Shown piece after piece: positions 1 to 5,940 of a stretch of 6,092 nucleotides of DNA. The notes under the pieces were generated by a model, which was not told the DNA's origin, did no database searches, and saw only the letters and a list, made by a program, of their open reading frames with translations. Every line of letters begins with the position of its first letter. Positions within the stretch are counted from its first letter, which is position 1. The stretch is from Campylobacteraceae bacterium (GTDB lineage: Bacteria > Campylobacterota > Campylobacteria > Campylobacterales > Sulfurovaceae), in the NCBI GenBank assembly GCA_027063105.1, contig JAMOSL010000145.1, forward strand, positions 1 to 6,092, read 5' to 3'. A program made the translations under genes and the position numbers.

Positions 1-482
1 TCAATAGCTACTGTTCCTTGCCCTGCCATTACATCTATATCGGTAAATGGATGTACGAAGGATAAAGACCTCTCTTTTGCATATTTTGTAGCATAAGAGT
101 AAGCCTCATCATAATTATTACCTTTTAATATAACTTTTGCTCCAAATCCTTTTACACCTTCTATTTTAGTTAAAGGTGTAGATTCTGGCATAATAATAGT
201 CGCATCTATTCCAAAGTGTTTAGCAGAGAATGCAACTCCTTGAGCATGATTACCTGCACTTGCACCTACAACTCCTTTAGATTTTCCACTTTCAACCATT
301 GATGCAATAGAATTAAAAGCACCTCTTAATTTAAAAGCACCTGTTCTTTGTAGGTTCTCTTTTTTTAGATATACATCATATCCACTTATTTCGCTTAATA
401 TTGGGGCATTACTAAATGGTGTTTTTTGAACCACTTTTTTAATTCTTTTATAGGCATCTTGAATTTTATTTAAGTCTAGCAT
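1..482 (-). CDS. ilvA: Threonine ammonia-lyase (threonine dehydratase), N-terminal part, cut by window edge
   Basis: PLP-dependent deamination of L-threonine to 2-oxobutanoate, the first step to isoleucine, in the cytoplasm. My reading of the minus strand gives 160 codons starting MLDLNKIQDAYKRIKK. The fold-type II landmarks are in order: the PLP-lysine motif TGAFKLRGAF (Lys51), the phosphate/substrate loop GASAGNHAQG (residues 73-82), IIMPESTPLTK (96-106), and HPFTDIDVMAGQGTVAI (144-160), where the window ends. About 240 residues would be missing if it is the roughly 400-residue form with a C-terminal ACT domain; that part lies outside, so feedback-regulated IlvA and catabolic TdcB-type enzymes cannot be told apart. 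The ATG start is supported by an AAGGAA Shine-Dalgarno sequence (complement of 489-494) about 7 bases upstream and by alignment of the start with the family. The gene is divergent from the CoA-binding protein gene. A serine/threonine dehydratase or racemase relative is possible, but the motifs favour threonine dehydratase. Confidence 0.93.
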   Translation of the reverse strand, partial: MLDLNKIQDAYKRIKKVVQKTPFSNAPILSEISGYDVYLKKENLQRTGAFKLRGAFNSIASMVESGKSKGVVGASAGNHAQGVAFSAKHFGIDATIIMPESTPLTKIEGVKGFGAKVILKGNNYDEAYSYATKYAKERSLSFVHPFTDIDVMAGQGTVAI

Positions 483-509
483 TAGTTTTTCCTTGTTAAA
501 ATAGATGAA

Positions 510-515
510 ATTATA
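510..515 (-). promoter_or_regulatory. Candidate -10 element for ilvA
   Basis: The minus strand reads TATAAT, a perfect sigma-70 -10 hexamer, 27 bases before the ilvA ATG, which would give a leader of roughly 20 bases. A second TATAAT on the same strand lies at 522-527. No clear -35 box is visible, which is common in Campylobacterota vegetative promoters. The region is very AT-rich, so chance matches are likely. Confidence 0.4.
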
Positions 516-533
516 ACATATATTATAAAGGGG
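512..533 (+). promoter_or_regulatory. Candidate -10 and Shine-Dalgarno for the CoA-binding protein gene
   Basis: On the plus strand TATAAC (512-517) is a possible -10 element. AAAGGGG at 527-533 is a good Shine-Dalgarno sequence five bases before the ATG at 539, and it supports that start. Both divergent genes must be read from this 56-bp gap, so their promoters overlap. The ribosome site is firm; the -10 is a guess in AT-rich DNA. Confidence 0.45.
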
Positions 534-538
534 TTAGA

Positions 539-964
539 ATGGAGTGTGAATTTCCAACTATTAATAGTAATCAAGATGAGATAAGAGAGATTTTTAATAT
601 AGTAAAGACAATAGCTGTAGTAGGATTATCTCCTGATGAGACAAAAGCAAGTCATAGAGTTGCAAAATATCTTCAAAGTGTAGGATTTAAGATTATTCCT
701 GTATATCCAAAGGAAGATATTATATTAGATGAAAAGGTATATCGCTCTTTATCTGAAATTCCTGATAGAGTTGATATGGTAAATATATTTAGAAAACCAG
801 CAGTATTTAATGCTATAGCTGATGCTTCTATTCAAAGAGGGGATGTTAAAGTATTCTGGGGTCAATTAGGTTTAGTAAATAATGAAGCCTCTGAAAAAGC
901 TAAAGAGGCTGGTATGATAGTTGTTCAAAATCATTGTAGTATGATTGAACATAAAGCACTATAG
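539..964 (+). CDS. CoA-binding domain protein, YccU type (CoA_binding_2 family)
   Basis: A small, single-domain, soluble Rossmann-fold protein of 141 residues, the normal length for the YccU family (about 135-145). Landmarks: the glycine motif IAVVGLSPDETKASHRVAKYL (starting at residue 25), which forms the nucleotide/CoA-binding loop; the second strand KIIPVYPKE (51-59); VDMVNIFRKP (78-87); VFWGQLGLVNNEA (105-117); and the C-terminal strand with VVQNHCSMIEH (128-138), matching the family's usual 'DRC' region with His132-Cys133. This domain resembles the CoA-binding part of succinyl-CoA synthetase alpha, but there is no ligase domain, so it is not an acyl-CoA synthetase. Its cellular role is unknown; CoA binding is inferred from the family. 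The start is supported by the AAAGGGG ribosome site. It is divergent from ilvA and convergent with topA, so it is probably a single-gene transcript. Confidence 0.9.
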   Translation: MECEFPTINSNQDEIREIFNIVKTIAVVGLSPDETKASHRVAKYLQSVGFKIIPVYPKEDIILDEKVYRSLSEIPDRVDMVNIFRKPAVFNAIADASIQRGDVKVFWGQLGLVNNEASEKAKEAGMIVVQNHCSMIEHKAL

Positions 965-985
965 GAGTATTTTCATACTCTTATA
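960..985. terminator. Hairpin between convergent genes, possible terminator
   Basis: An inverted repeat with an 11-bp stem (960-970 with 975-985) and TTTC loop (971-974) overlaps the stop codon of the CoA-binding gene (962-964) and ends one base before the topA stop (987-989). One pair (964/981) is G-T on the plus strand, a G-U wobble in plus-strand RNA but a C-A mismatch in topA RNA, so it folds better in the plus transcript. Neither side has a real U tract, so it is a weak intrinsic terminator at best; it may act as a 3'-end stabilising hairpin. Confidence 0.4.
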
Positions 986-986
986 A

Positions 987-3179
987 TTAGGCATCAATTT
1001 TATGTTTGCATTTAAAGCATTCAAAAACATCTTTACCTCTTAGTGTTTTTTTACCCATTCGATAACTACATTCTGGACATTTCTTATTGACAGGTTCAAA
1101 ATTAACTATAAATTTACATTTTGGATAATTGATACAGCCAAAAAAATTCCCTCTTTTCCCTTCTTTCTCTAATAACTTCCCTTTACATTCTGGACAAGCT
1201 ATTTTAAGTTCTCTAGGAGGAGTTAGTGATTTTGCATTTTTACATTTTGGATAGGCAGAACAAGCTAGAAATTTCCCTCTTTTTGACTTTTTAATAACCA
1301 TTGGGGATTGGCATTTATCACAAATTTCATCCGTTGCTTCAGGCTTCTCTGGTTCTGTTCCATCTGTATTTTTTGTATATTTACACTTAGGGAAGTTACT
1401 ACAAGCGATAAATTCACCAAATCTCCCTTTTCTCAAAAGAAGCTCACTTCCACATTCTGGGCAATCTTCACCTGTTGGAATAGCAACTTTAAGACTTTTA
1501 ATTTTCTCTTTACCATCAATTATTTTTTGTATAAATGGGTCATAAAAATCTTTTAATACTTTTTGCCAGTCCTCTTCACCCTCATCAACTTTATCTAATC
1601 TCTCTTCCATATTTGATGTAAAACTACTATCTACAATATCTGCAAAATATTTCTCTAGCATATCAATAACAGTAAATGCTATTTCTGTAGGTTCTATTCT
1701 TTTCTTCTCAAGTGTTATATATTTTCTAGTTTGTAAAATTGTAACAGTTGGTGCATATGTACTAGGTCGACCAATTCCTAAAGATTCTAATTTTTTAATT
1801 AAACTAGCTTCATTGTATCTAGGAGGTGGTTCTGTAAAGTGTTGTTTTGAGGTAATATCATCTAAAGATATATCTTGATTTTCTTTTAATTGAGGTAATA
1901 ATTTATCTTTTTCTCCATATCCTGTTACTTTATAAAATCCATCAAATATCAATCTTCTACCATTTGCTTTAAATGTTGTTTTTTGACCTTCAAATAGAAT
2001 AGCTTGAAGCTCAAATTCTGCATCAACCATTTGAGAAGTTACAAAACGATTATATATTAATTTATATAGTTTTAATTCATCACCTGTTAGATAATCTGAT
2101 GCGATTTTAGGAGTAAATTCTATTATTGTAGGACGAATAGCTTCGTGAGCCTCTTGAGCTGTTTTAGCTTTTGTAACATAGTTTTTAGGTTTAGATGGAA
2201 GATACTTGTCTCCATAATTAGTATTAATATATCCTCTAACTGATTTGAGAGCTTCTGACGCTATATTTAAACTATCTGTACGCATATATGTAATAACACC
2301 CATTACTCCACCATCTGTTTTAACACCTTCGTAAAGTTTTTGGGCTATCATCATTGTTTTTTTAGGAGAGAAACCTAATTGTGTAGATGCACTTTGTTGT
2401 AGAGTTGATGTCATAAATGGAGGAGATGTTTTAGTTTTTCTTTTTGTAGTTTCTATAGATTTAACTTTAAACTTATCACCTTTAGCAGAGATTACAATCT
2501 CTTTTGCCATAGTTTCATTGCCAACAGTAAGTTTTTCTATTTTGGTTTCACCAAATAGATAAATACTAGCCTCTATATCTCTTTGAAATATTCCATCAAT
2601 AGACCAATATTCAATAGGTTTAAATGCTTTTATCTCTCGTTCTCTATCAACTACAATCTTTAAAGATGAACTTTGAACTCTACCAGCAGACAGCCCTTTT
2701 TGTATTTTACTTGCTAGAAGAGGGGATAGTTTATATCCTACCATTCTATCTAATAACCGTCTTGCTTGTTGAGCATTAACACTATTCATATCAATATTTC
2801 TAGGACTTTCTAATGCTTTATTTATTGCATTTTCAGTAATTTCATGAAATACTATTCTTGGGAGTTTTGTAGGGTCTTTTTTAATTGCCATAGCAATATG
2901 GTATCCAATAGCTTCTCCCTCTCTGTCTTCATCTGTTGCTATATATATTGTCTCTGCTTCTTTAGATAATTTACGGAGTTCTTTAACAATAGGATTTACA
3001 TCTCTAGAGATTGAATATTTAGGTACAAAAAGACCATCGTCATCTATAGTAATGCCAAAACTACTCTTTGGTAAGTCTCTGATATGCCCTTTTGATGCAA
3101 CAACCTTATAGTCTTTTCCTAGAAAGTTACCAATTGTTTTAGCTTTAGCTGGTGATTCTACAATAATTAAGTTTTTCAT
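987..3179 (-). CDS. topA: DNA topoisomerase I (type IA, omega protein)
   Basis: Relaxes negatively supercoiled DNA by transient single-strand cleavage through a 5'-phosphotyrosine; a cytoplasmic housekeeping enzyme. It has 730 residues, shorter than the E. coli enzyme (865) but complete. The TOPRIM domain (1-115) has IIVESPAKAKTI (Glu8) and the metal triad in TDEDREGEAIGYH (Asp83, Asp85, Glu87). The active site ITYMRTDS contains Tyr298 and Arg300. The central domain has PPPRYNEASLIKKLESLGIG then RPSTYAPT (451-477). The C-terminus carries four Cys4 zinc modules: C573/C576/C593/C599, C620/C623/C640/C646, C662/C665/C682/C688 and C701/C704/C721/C724, the last with tighter spacing and without the PKC ending. 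The ATG is the family start (MKNLIIVESPAKAKTI); no strong Shine-Dalgarno precedes it, only an A-rich leader with AAGTAG. It lies 103 bp downstream of the flavoprotein gene on the same strand and appears to have its own promoter. Key residues are all intact. Confidence 0.98.
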   Translation of the reverse strand: MKNLIIVESPAKAKTIGNFLGKDYKVVASKGHIRDLPKSSFGITIDDDGLFVPKYSISRDVNPIVKELRKLSKEAETIYIATDEDREGEAIGYHIAMAIKKDPTKLPRIVFHEITENAINKALESPRNIDMNSVNAQQARRLLDRMVGYKLSPLLASKIQKGLSAGRVQSSSLKIVVDREREIKAFKPIEYWSIDGIFQRDIEASIYLFGETKIEKLTVGNETMAKEIVISAKGDKFKVKSIETTKRKTKTSPPFMTSTLQQSASTQLGFSPKKTMMIAQKLYEGVKTDGGVMGVITYMRTDSLNIASEALKSVRGYINTNYGDKYLPSKPKNYVTKAKTAQEAHEAIRPTIIEFTPKIASDYLTGDELKLYKLIYNRFVTSQMVDAEFELQAILFEGQKTTFKANGRRLIFDGFYKVTGYGEKDKLLPQLKENQDISLDDITSKQHFTEPPPRYNEASLIKKLESLGIGRPSTYAPTVTILQTRKYITLEKKRIEPTEIAFTVIDMLEKYFADIVDSSFTSNMEERLDKVDEGEEDWQKVLKDFYDPFIQKIIDGKEKIKSLKVAIPTGEDCPECGSELLLRKGRFGEFIACSNFPKCKYTKNTDGTEPEKPEATDEICDKCQSPMVIKKSKRGKFLACSAYPKCKNAKSLTPPRELKIACPECKGKLLEKEGKRGNFFGCINYPKCKFIVNFEPVNKKCPECSYRMGKKTLRGKDVFECFKCKHKIDA

Positions 3180-3210
3180 TTTTAAATCTACTTGTTTTGT
3201 AATTTTTGCA

Positions 3211-3220
3211 ATTGTAACAC
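3211..3220 (-). promoter_or_regulatory. Candidate extended -10 promoter for topA
   Basis: The minus strand reads GTGTTACAAT: an extended -10 of the TGn-TACAAT type, with TACAAT as the complement of 3211-3216. It would start transcription about 25 bases before the topA ATG. No matching -35 box is visible at the right distance, which is acceptable for an extended -10 promoter. It lies just after the hairpin at 3225-3251, as expected if topA is transcribed separately from the upstream operon. Confidence 0.45.
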
Positions 3221-3224
3221 AAAA

Positions 3225-3251
3225 GTATCAAAAAGGCTAGAAATTTGATAC
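3225..3251 (-). terminator. Hairpin downstream of the flavoprotein gene, terminator-like
   Basis: A perfect 8-bp inverted repeat, GTATCAAA (3225-3232) and TTTGATAC (3244-3251), encloses an 11-base loop. Read on the minus strand it is followed at once by TTTTGTG, a short U run. It lies 34-60 bases past the flavoprotein stop and just before the topA -10. It is a plausible weak intrinsic terminator of the ccoG-flavoprotein transcript. The stem is AT-rich (two G-C pairs), so read-through into topA is likely. An operator for topA is the alternative. Confidence 0.4.
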
Positions 3252-3266
3252 AAGCATAGAATTTTT

Positions 3267-3288
3267 CTATAAAATAGCTACTTTATAG
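3267..3288 (-). repeat. 22-bp near-perfect palindrome over the flavoprotein stop codon
   Basis: CTATAAAATAG followed by CTACTTTATAG, centred between 3277 and 3278, is symmetrical except at the pair 3274/3281. In RNA from the minus (coding) strand that pair becomes a G-U wobble, so the sense transcript can fold a 9-bp stem with an AGCU loop; the opposite strand would have an A-C mismatch. The palindrome includes the flavoprotein TAA stop (3283-3285). It may be a 3'-end stability hairpin or part of the termination region. Confidence 0.4.
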
Positions 3289-4455
3289 TCCTAATAGCCT
3301 AGGAATCTTACCAAGTTTAGAATTTTTACAATACCAACCCCAACCTTTTTTCATCCAGTGACCAATAATTGGCATAGGTATCATTTTACCACCTTTATTA
3401 TCTCTGTACACAAAAGCTGCACCATTTCCTGTATCCATTACGCATAAAATATTTAGGTGTTCGATGTAACTCTCTTTAGAATTTATCTTTTGAGAGTGAT
3501 TGAATATATTATAAGCGATATTCTTTGCCATAACTTCTGCTACATGACCCTGCTTAGCTCTCCAATCAGGACCTAATAAAGATGCACTATCTCCAATAGC
3601 ATAAATATTCTCAAATCCATCTATTTGATTAAACTCATCTGTTACAACAAATCCAGCATCACTTAATGGAAGTTCAGAATCTTTTAATATATGATGTCCA
3701 GTTCCTGCAGATATAAACATAGTTAAATCAGATTTTATCTTTTCTCCATCAGCAAAGTTAATTCCATCATTATCAAAGCTTGTAATCTTGCTTCCAACTT
3801 TTTGGCTTATATTTGTCATTTTGAACATTTTATCCATCATAACTAAAGCTTTTTCACCCATTTTCAGCCCTGGTTTTTCCATTGGAGCAAAGAATACTAG
3901 TTCAAATTTATCTCTTATCCCTTTTGACTTTAACATATTATGAACATTAAATAGAACTTCAAAGGCAGGTCCACCTCTAACAGCAGAGCTATCTTTTGGA
4001 TTTCCTCCGAATCCCATTGCAATAGTTCCTGAACCTTTTTCAATTAAAGATTCTATTCTTGTGTGAAGTTCTGTTGCCTCTTCGGGTTTACCACAAATAG
4101 ATAGAGTGTTTTCCATGCCCTTCATCTCTATTTTATCTTGACCAAGAGCTACGACAATATAATCATAGTCTTCTAAAATTCTTCCACTTTTAAGAGTAAC
4201 CTTTTTATCTTTAGCTTCAAATTTTGTTACAGCATCAACAATAACTTTAAATCCATTTGCTCTAGCTAATTTATCTAATGGTACACTGACACTTTCCCGT
4301 GTTTCTCCACCAGTTGGTATCCATATAGAAGTTGGATATATATAGAAATAATCTCTATCGCTAACCAAAGTTACATCCATATCATTCTTTTTTAAAAAAA
4401 TAGCCGATTCTACACCTGCAAATCCACCACCTAATACTAATACTTTTGTTTTCAT
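3283..4455 (-). CDS. SQR-like FAD-dependent quinone oxidoreductase (pyridine nucleotide-disulfide oxidoreductase superfamily)
   Basis: A 390-residue flavoprotein of the sulfide:quinone reductase / type II NADH dehydrogenase superfamily, near normal SQR length. It has an N-terminal FAD-binding Rossmann motif VLVLGGGFAGVESA (5-18), YIVVALGQ (99-106), and the FAD-contacting FENIYAIGDSASLLGPDWRA (281-300) then KQGHVAEVMAKN. The tail, GHWMKKGWGWYCKNSKLGK (365-383), looks like an amphipathic membrane-binding end. No signal peptide or transmembrane helix is evident, so it probably sits on the inner face of the membrane and reduces quinone. Its only cysteines are 121 (SICGKPEEA), 338 (ILCVMDTG) and 376. 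Cys121 and Cys338 match the first and third catalytic cysteines of SQR, but the middle one (usual context CFGPAYE) is replaced by Arg160 in AVRGGPAFEV. The substrate is therefore uncertain; sulfide oxidation should not be assumed. The second dinucleotide-type loop (MGFGGNPKD, 147-155) is atypical for NADH binding. It starts 12 bp after the ccoG stop and has only a weak ribosome site, so it is probably translated with ccoG in one operon. Confidence 0.82.
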   Translation of the reverse strand: MKTKVLVLGGGFAGVESAIFLKKNDMDVTLVSDRDYFYIYPTSIWIPTGGETRESVSVPLDKLARANGFKVIVDAVTKFEAKDKKVTLKSGRILEDYDYIVVALGQDKIEMKGMENTLSICGKPEEATELHTRIESLIEKGSGTIAMGFGGNPKDSSAVRGGPAFEVLFNVHNMLKSKGIRDKFELVFFAPMEKPGLKMGEKALVMMDKMFKMTNISQKVGSKITSFDNDGINFADGEKIKSDLTMFISAGTGHHILKDSELPLSDAGFVVTDEFNQIDGFENIYAIGDSASLLGPDWRAKQGHVAEVMAKNIAYNIFNHSQKINSKESYIEHLNILCVMDTGNGAAFVYRDNKGGKMIPMPIIGHWMKKGWGWYCKNSKLGKIPRLLGL

Positions 4456-4467
4456 TTTAACTACTTT

Positions 4468-5919
4468 CTACTTTTTTACTAAATCAATTCTAGGATATAC
4501 AAATACTGTTTTTCTAAGTACTGTTATCAACTCTTTATCATCTTCTGCATAAGCTCTAATTGTTATTGGAATCGGAATATCTTTTCTTGTATTATTTGCT
4601 AACTCTTTACTTGTCTGCATCACAACAACTTTTTTCTTTTTCTTACCAGCACCTAATTTAAATGACTTCTTAGGTCTCATTATTTTAATATCATCATTGT
4701 CAACTATCTCAAAGAAATATTTATGTTCTTTGCTATCTGTATTAGTAAATAAGAAGAGATAATCATTTTCAACAACACCATTATCTAATATTTTATACAA
4801 TCTAGTTGTTTTATTAACATTCAGTAACATATTTTCTTTTTTACTTCCCATAACAAATAGAGATATTAATACTAATATAAGTACAGTAGCATAAGCTATA
4901 ACTTTTGGTCTAAAGAAATTAGTTTTTCCTTCATGTCTTACTGCCTCTTTCTCACTTGACCATCTAACTAGACTAGGTTTACCTAAAGCACCCATAACAC
5001 TAGTACAAGCATCAACACACTCTAAACAATTAATACACTCAAGTTGAAGACCTTTCCTAATATCAATATGAGTAGGACATACAGTTACACAACTTTCACA
5101 GGTAGTACATTCTGCAGTTGGATTATCAGCTACTAATTCCTTTGTTTTATCATATTTTTTCTCTCTATCGTACCCTTTACCTTCATATATATTACCACCT
5201 CTAATTGGGTCATATACTGCCATAACTGTATCATCATCATATAAAACAGATTGTACACGACTATAAGGACAAATGTAAACACAAAAATCTTCTTTTATAA
5301 AGACAACATCAATAACAATGAACCCTGCAAGACTAAGAAGTATACCAATTAACATCATATGTTCAGTAGGATTAGATAAATATGCAAAGAAATCTTCAGG
5401 AGGAACAAAGAACCATAGAAAATCAGCAGCAGCAATTAGAGCTAAAATGCTCCATAAAAAGATAGCAATAATTTTTTTAGTAATATTCTCTTTTTTACTC
5501 ATATCAGGTTTTTGCTGTTTATTTTTAATTCTTTTGTGTAAACCTAATAGTTTAGTTTCAATTCCATCTCTATATATAACTCTAAAAATTGTTTGAGGAC
5601 ATGCCCAACCACACCATGCTCTACCACCAACTGAGGTAATAGCAAAAATTCCTAAAAATAGTAACATTAATAAAAATGGCATTAGATAAAGTTCTTGCAT
5701 ATCAAATGCAACTCCAGCTAAATGAAGTTTTTTCTGGTCAAAACTAAGTAAAAATAGATGGTTTCCACCAATTGTAATCCATGGCATTATTAGGGAGACA
5801 GCAGTTACAACAGCATATACCCAATATCTTTTTATTCTATATGGAACCCAATTTTTTAGGTACTCTTTAGTTTGATTTTTCTTTTTCGGTGTATTCTCTA
5901 CACTACTATTATCTTGCAT
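4468..5919 (-). CDS. ccoG: Cytochrome c oxidase accessory protein CcoG (FixG/RdxA family)
   Basis: A membrane-bound iron-sulfur protein needed for maturation of cbb3 cytochrome oxidase; family members are reported to reduce Cu(II) to Cu(I) for the CuB site. It has 483 residues, the usual length. A Lys/Arg-rich cytoplasmic N-terminus is followed by about five membrane helices (near 32-50, 78-98, 150-171, 188-209 and 338-357). Two CxxxCP motifs are present: CGWACPQTIFRVIYRDGIE (Cys103, Cys107) and CVYICPYSRVQS (Cys213, Cys217). A cytoplasmic 2[4Fe-4S] ferredoxin domain contains C271/C274/C277/C281P and C295/C298/C301/C305. The region from 360 to the end is the immunoglobulin-like FixG C-terminal domain, expected in the periplasm; it has an unusual five-lysine run at 426-430. 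The ATG has a strong AGGAGA ribosome site six bases upstream. Downstream, 12 bp away, is the SQR-like flavoprotein; upstream, 21 bp away, ends an unidentified gene. The cbb3 structural genes ccoNOPQ are not in the window. Confidence 0.97.
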   Translation of the reverse strand: MQDNSSVENTPKKKNQTKEYLKNWVPYRIKRYWVYAVVTAVSLIMPWITIGGNHLFLLSFDQKKLHLAGVAFDMQELYLMPFLLMLLFLGIFAITSVGGRAWCGWACPQTIFRVIYRDGIETKLLGLHKRIKNKQQKPDMSKKENITKKIIAIFLWSILALIAAADFLWFFVPPEDFFAYLSNPTEHMMLIGILLSLAGFIVIDVVFIKEDFCVYICPYSRVQSVLYDDDTVMAVYDPIRGGNIYEGKGYDREKKYDKTKELVADNPTAECTTCESCVTVCPTHIDIRKGLQLECINCLECVDACTSVMGALGKPSLVRWSSEKEAVRHEGKTNFFRPKVIAYATVLILVLISLFVMGSKKENMLLNVNKTTRLYKILDNGVVENDYLFLFTNTDSKEHKYFFEIVDNDDIKIMRPKKSFKLGAGKKKKKVVVMQTSKELANNTRKDIPIPITIRAYAEDDKELITVLRKTVFVYPRIDLVKK

Positions 5920-5925
5920 TTATCT

Positions 5926-5931
5926 TCTCCT
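5926..5931 (-). promoter_or_regulatory. Ribosome binding site of ccoG
   Basis: The minus strand reads AGGAGA (complement of 5926-5931), six bases before the ccoG ATG. It is the best Shine-Dalgarno sequence in the window and settles the ccoG start; topA and the flavoprotein gene have only weak sites. Confidence 0.75.
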
Positions 5932-5940
5932 GATTTTATT

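Noticed and set aside
987..1271. Tandem DNA repeat suggested by the recurring 'acattttgga' and 'cattctgga' strings
   Set aside because: These are the codons for the repeated FPKC and CPEC zinc-module motifs of TopA; the DNA between them is diverged, so it is an old protein-domain repeat, not a DNA repeat.
1308..1556. An 82-codon open frame on the plus strand, antisense to the topA zinc-finger region
   Set aside because: It is a shadow of topA: low-complexity Phe/Thr/Cys-rich translation caused by reverse-reading Lys- and Glu-rich codons, no ribosome site, and the opposite strand codes for intact zinc modules.
3225..3251. Possible FNR/CRP-type binding site because of the TTTGATAC and GTATCAAA arms
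   Set aside because: The half-sites are in the wrong order and spacing (ATCAA first, TTGAT second, 17 bases between) for the TTGAT-N4-ATCAA consensus; a hairpin fits better.
4453..4470. Possible translational overlap or frameshift fusion between ccoG and the flavoprotein gene
   Set aside because: The genes are separated by a TAG stop and 12 bases, and both proteins have complete, family-typical ends, so they are separate adjacent genes.
5318..5596. A 92-codon open frame on the plus strand, antisense to ccoG
   Set aside because: It is a shadow of the ccoG membrane region; no ribosome site and no recognisable domain, while ccoG is fully intact on the other strand.
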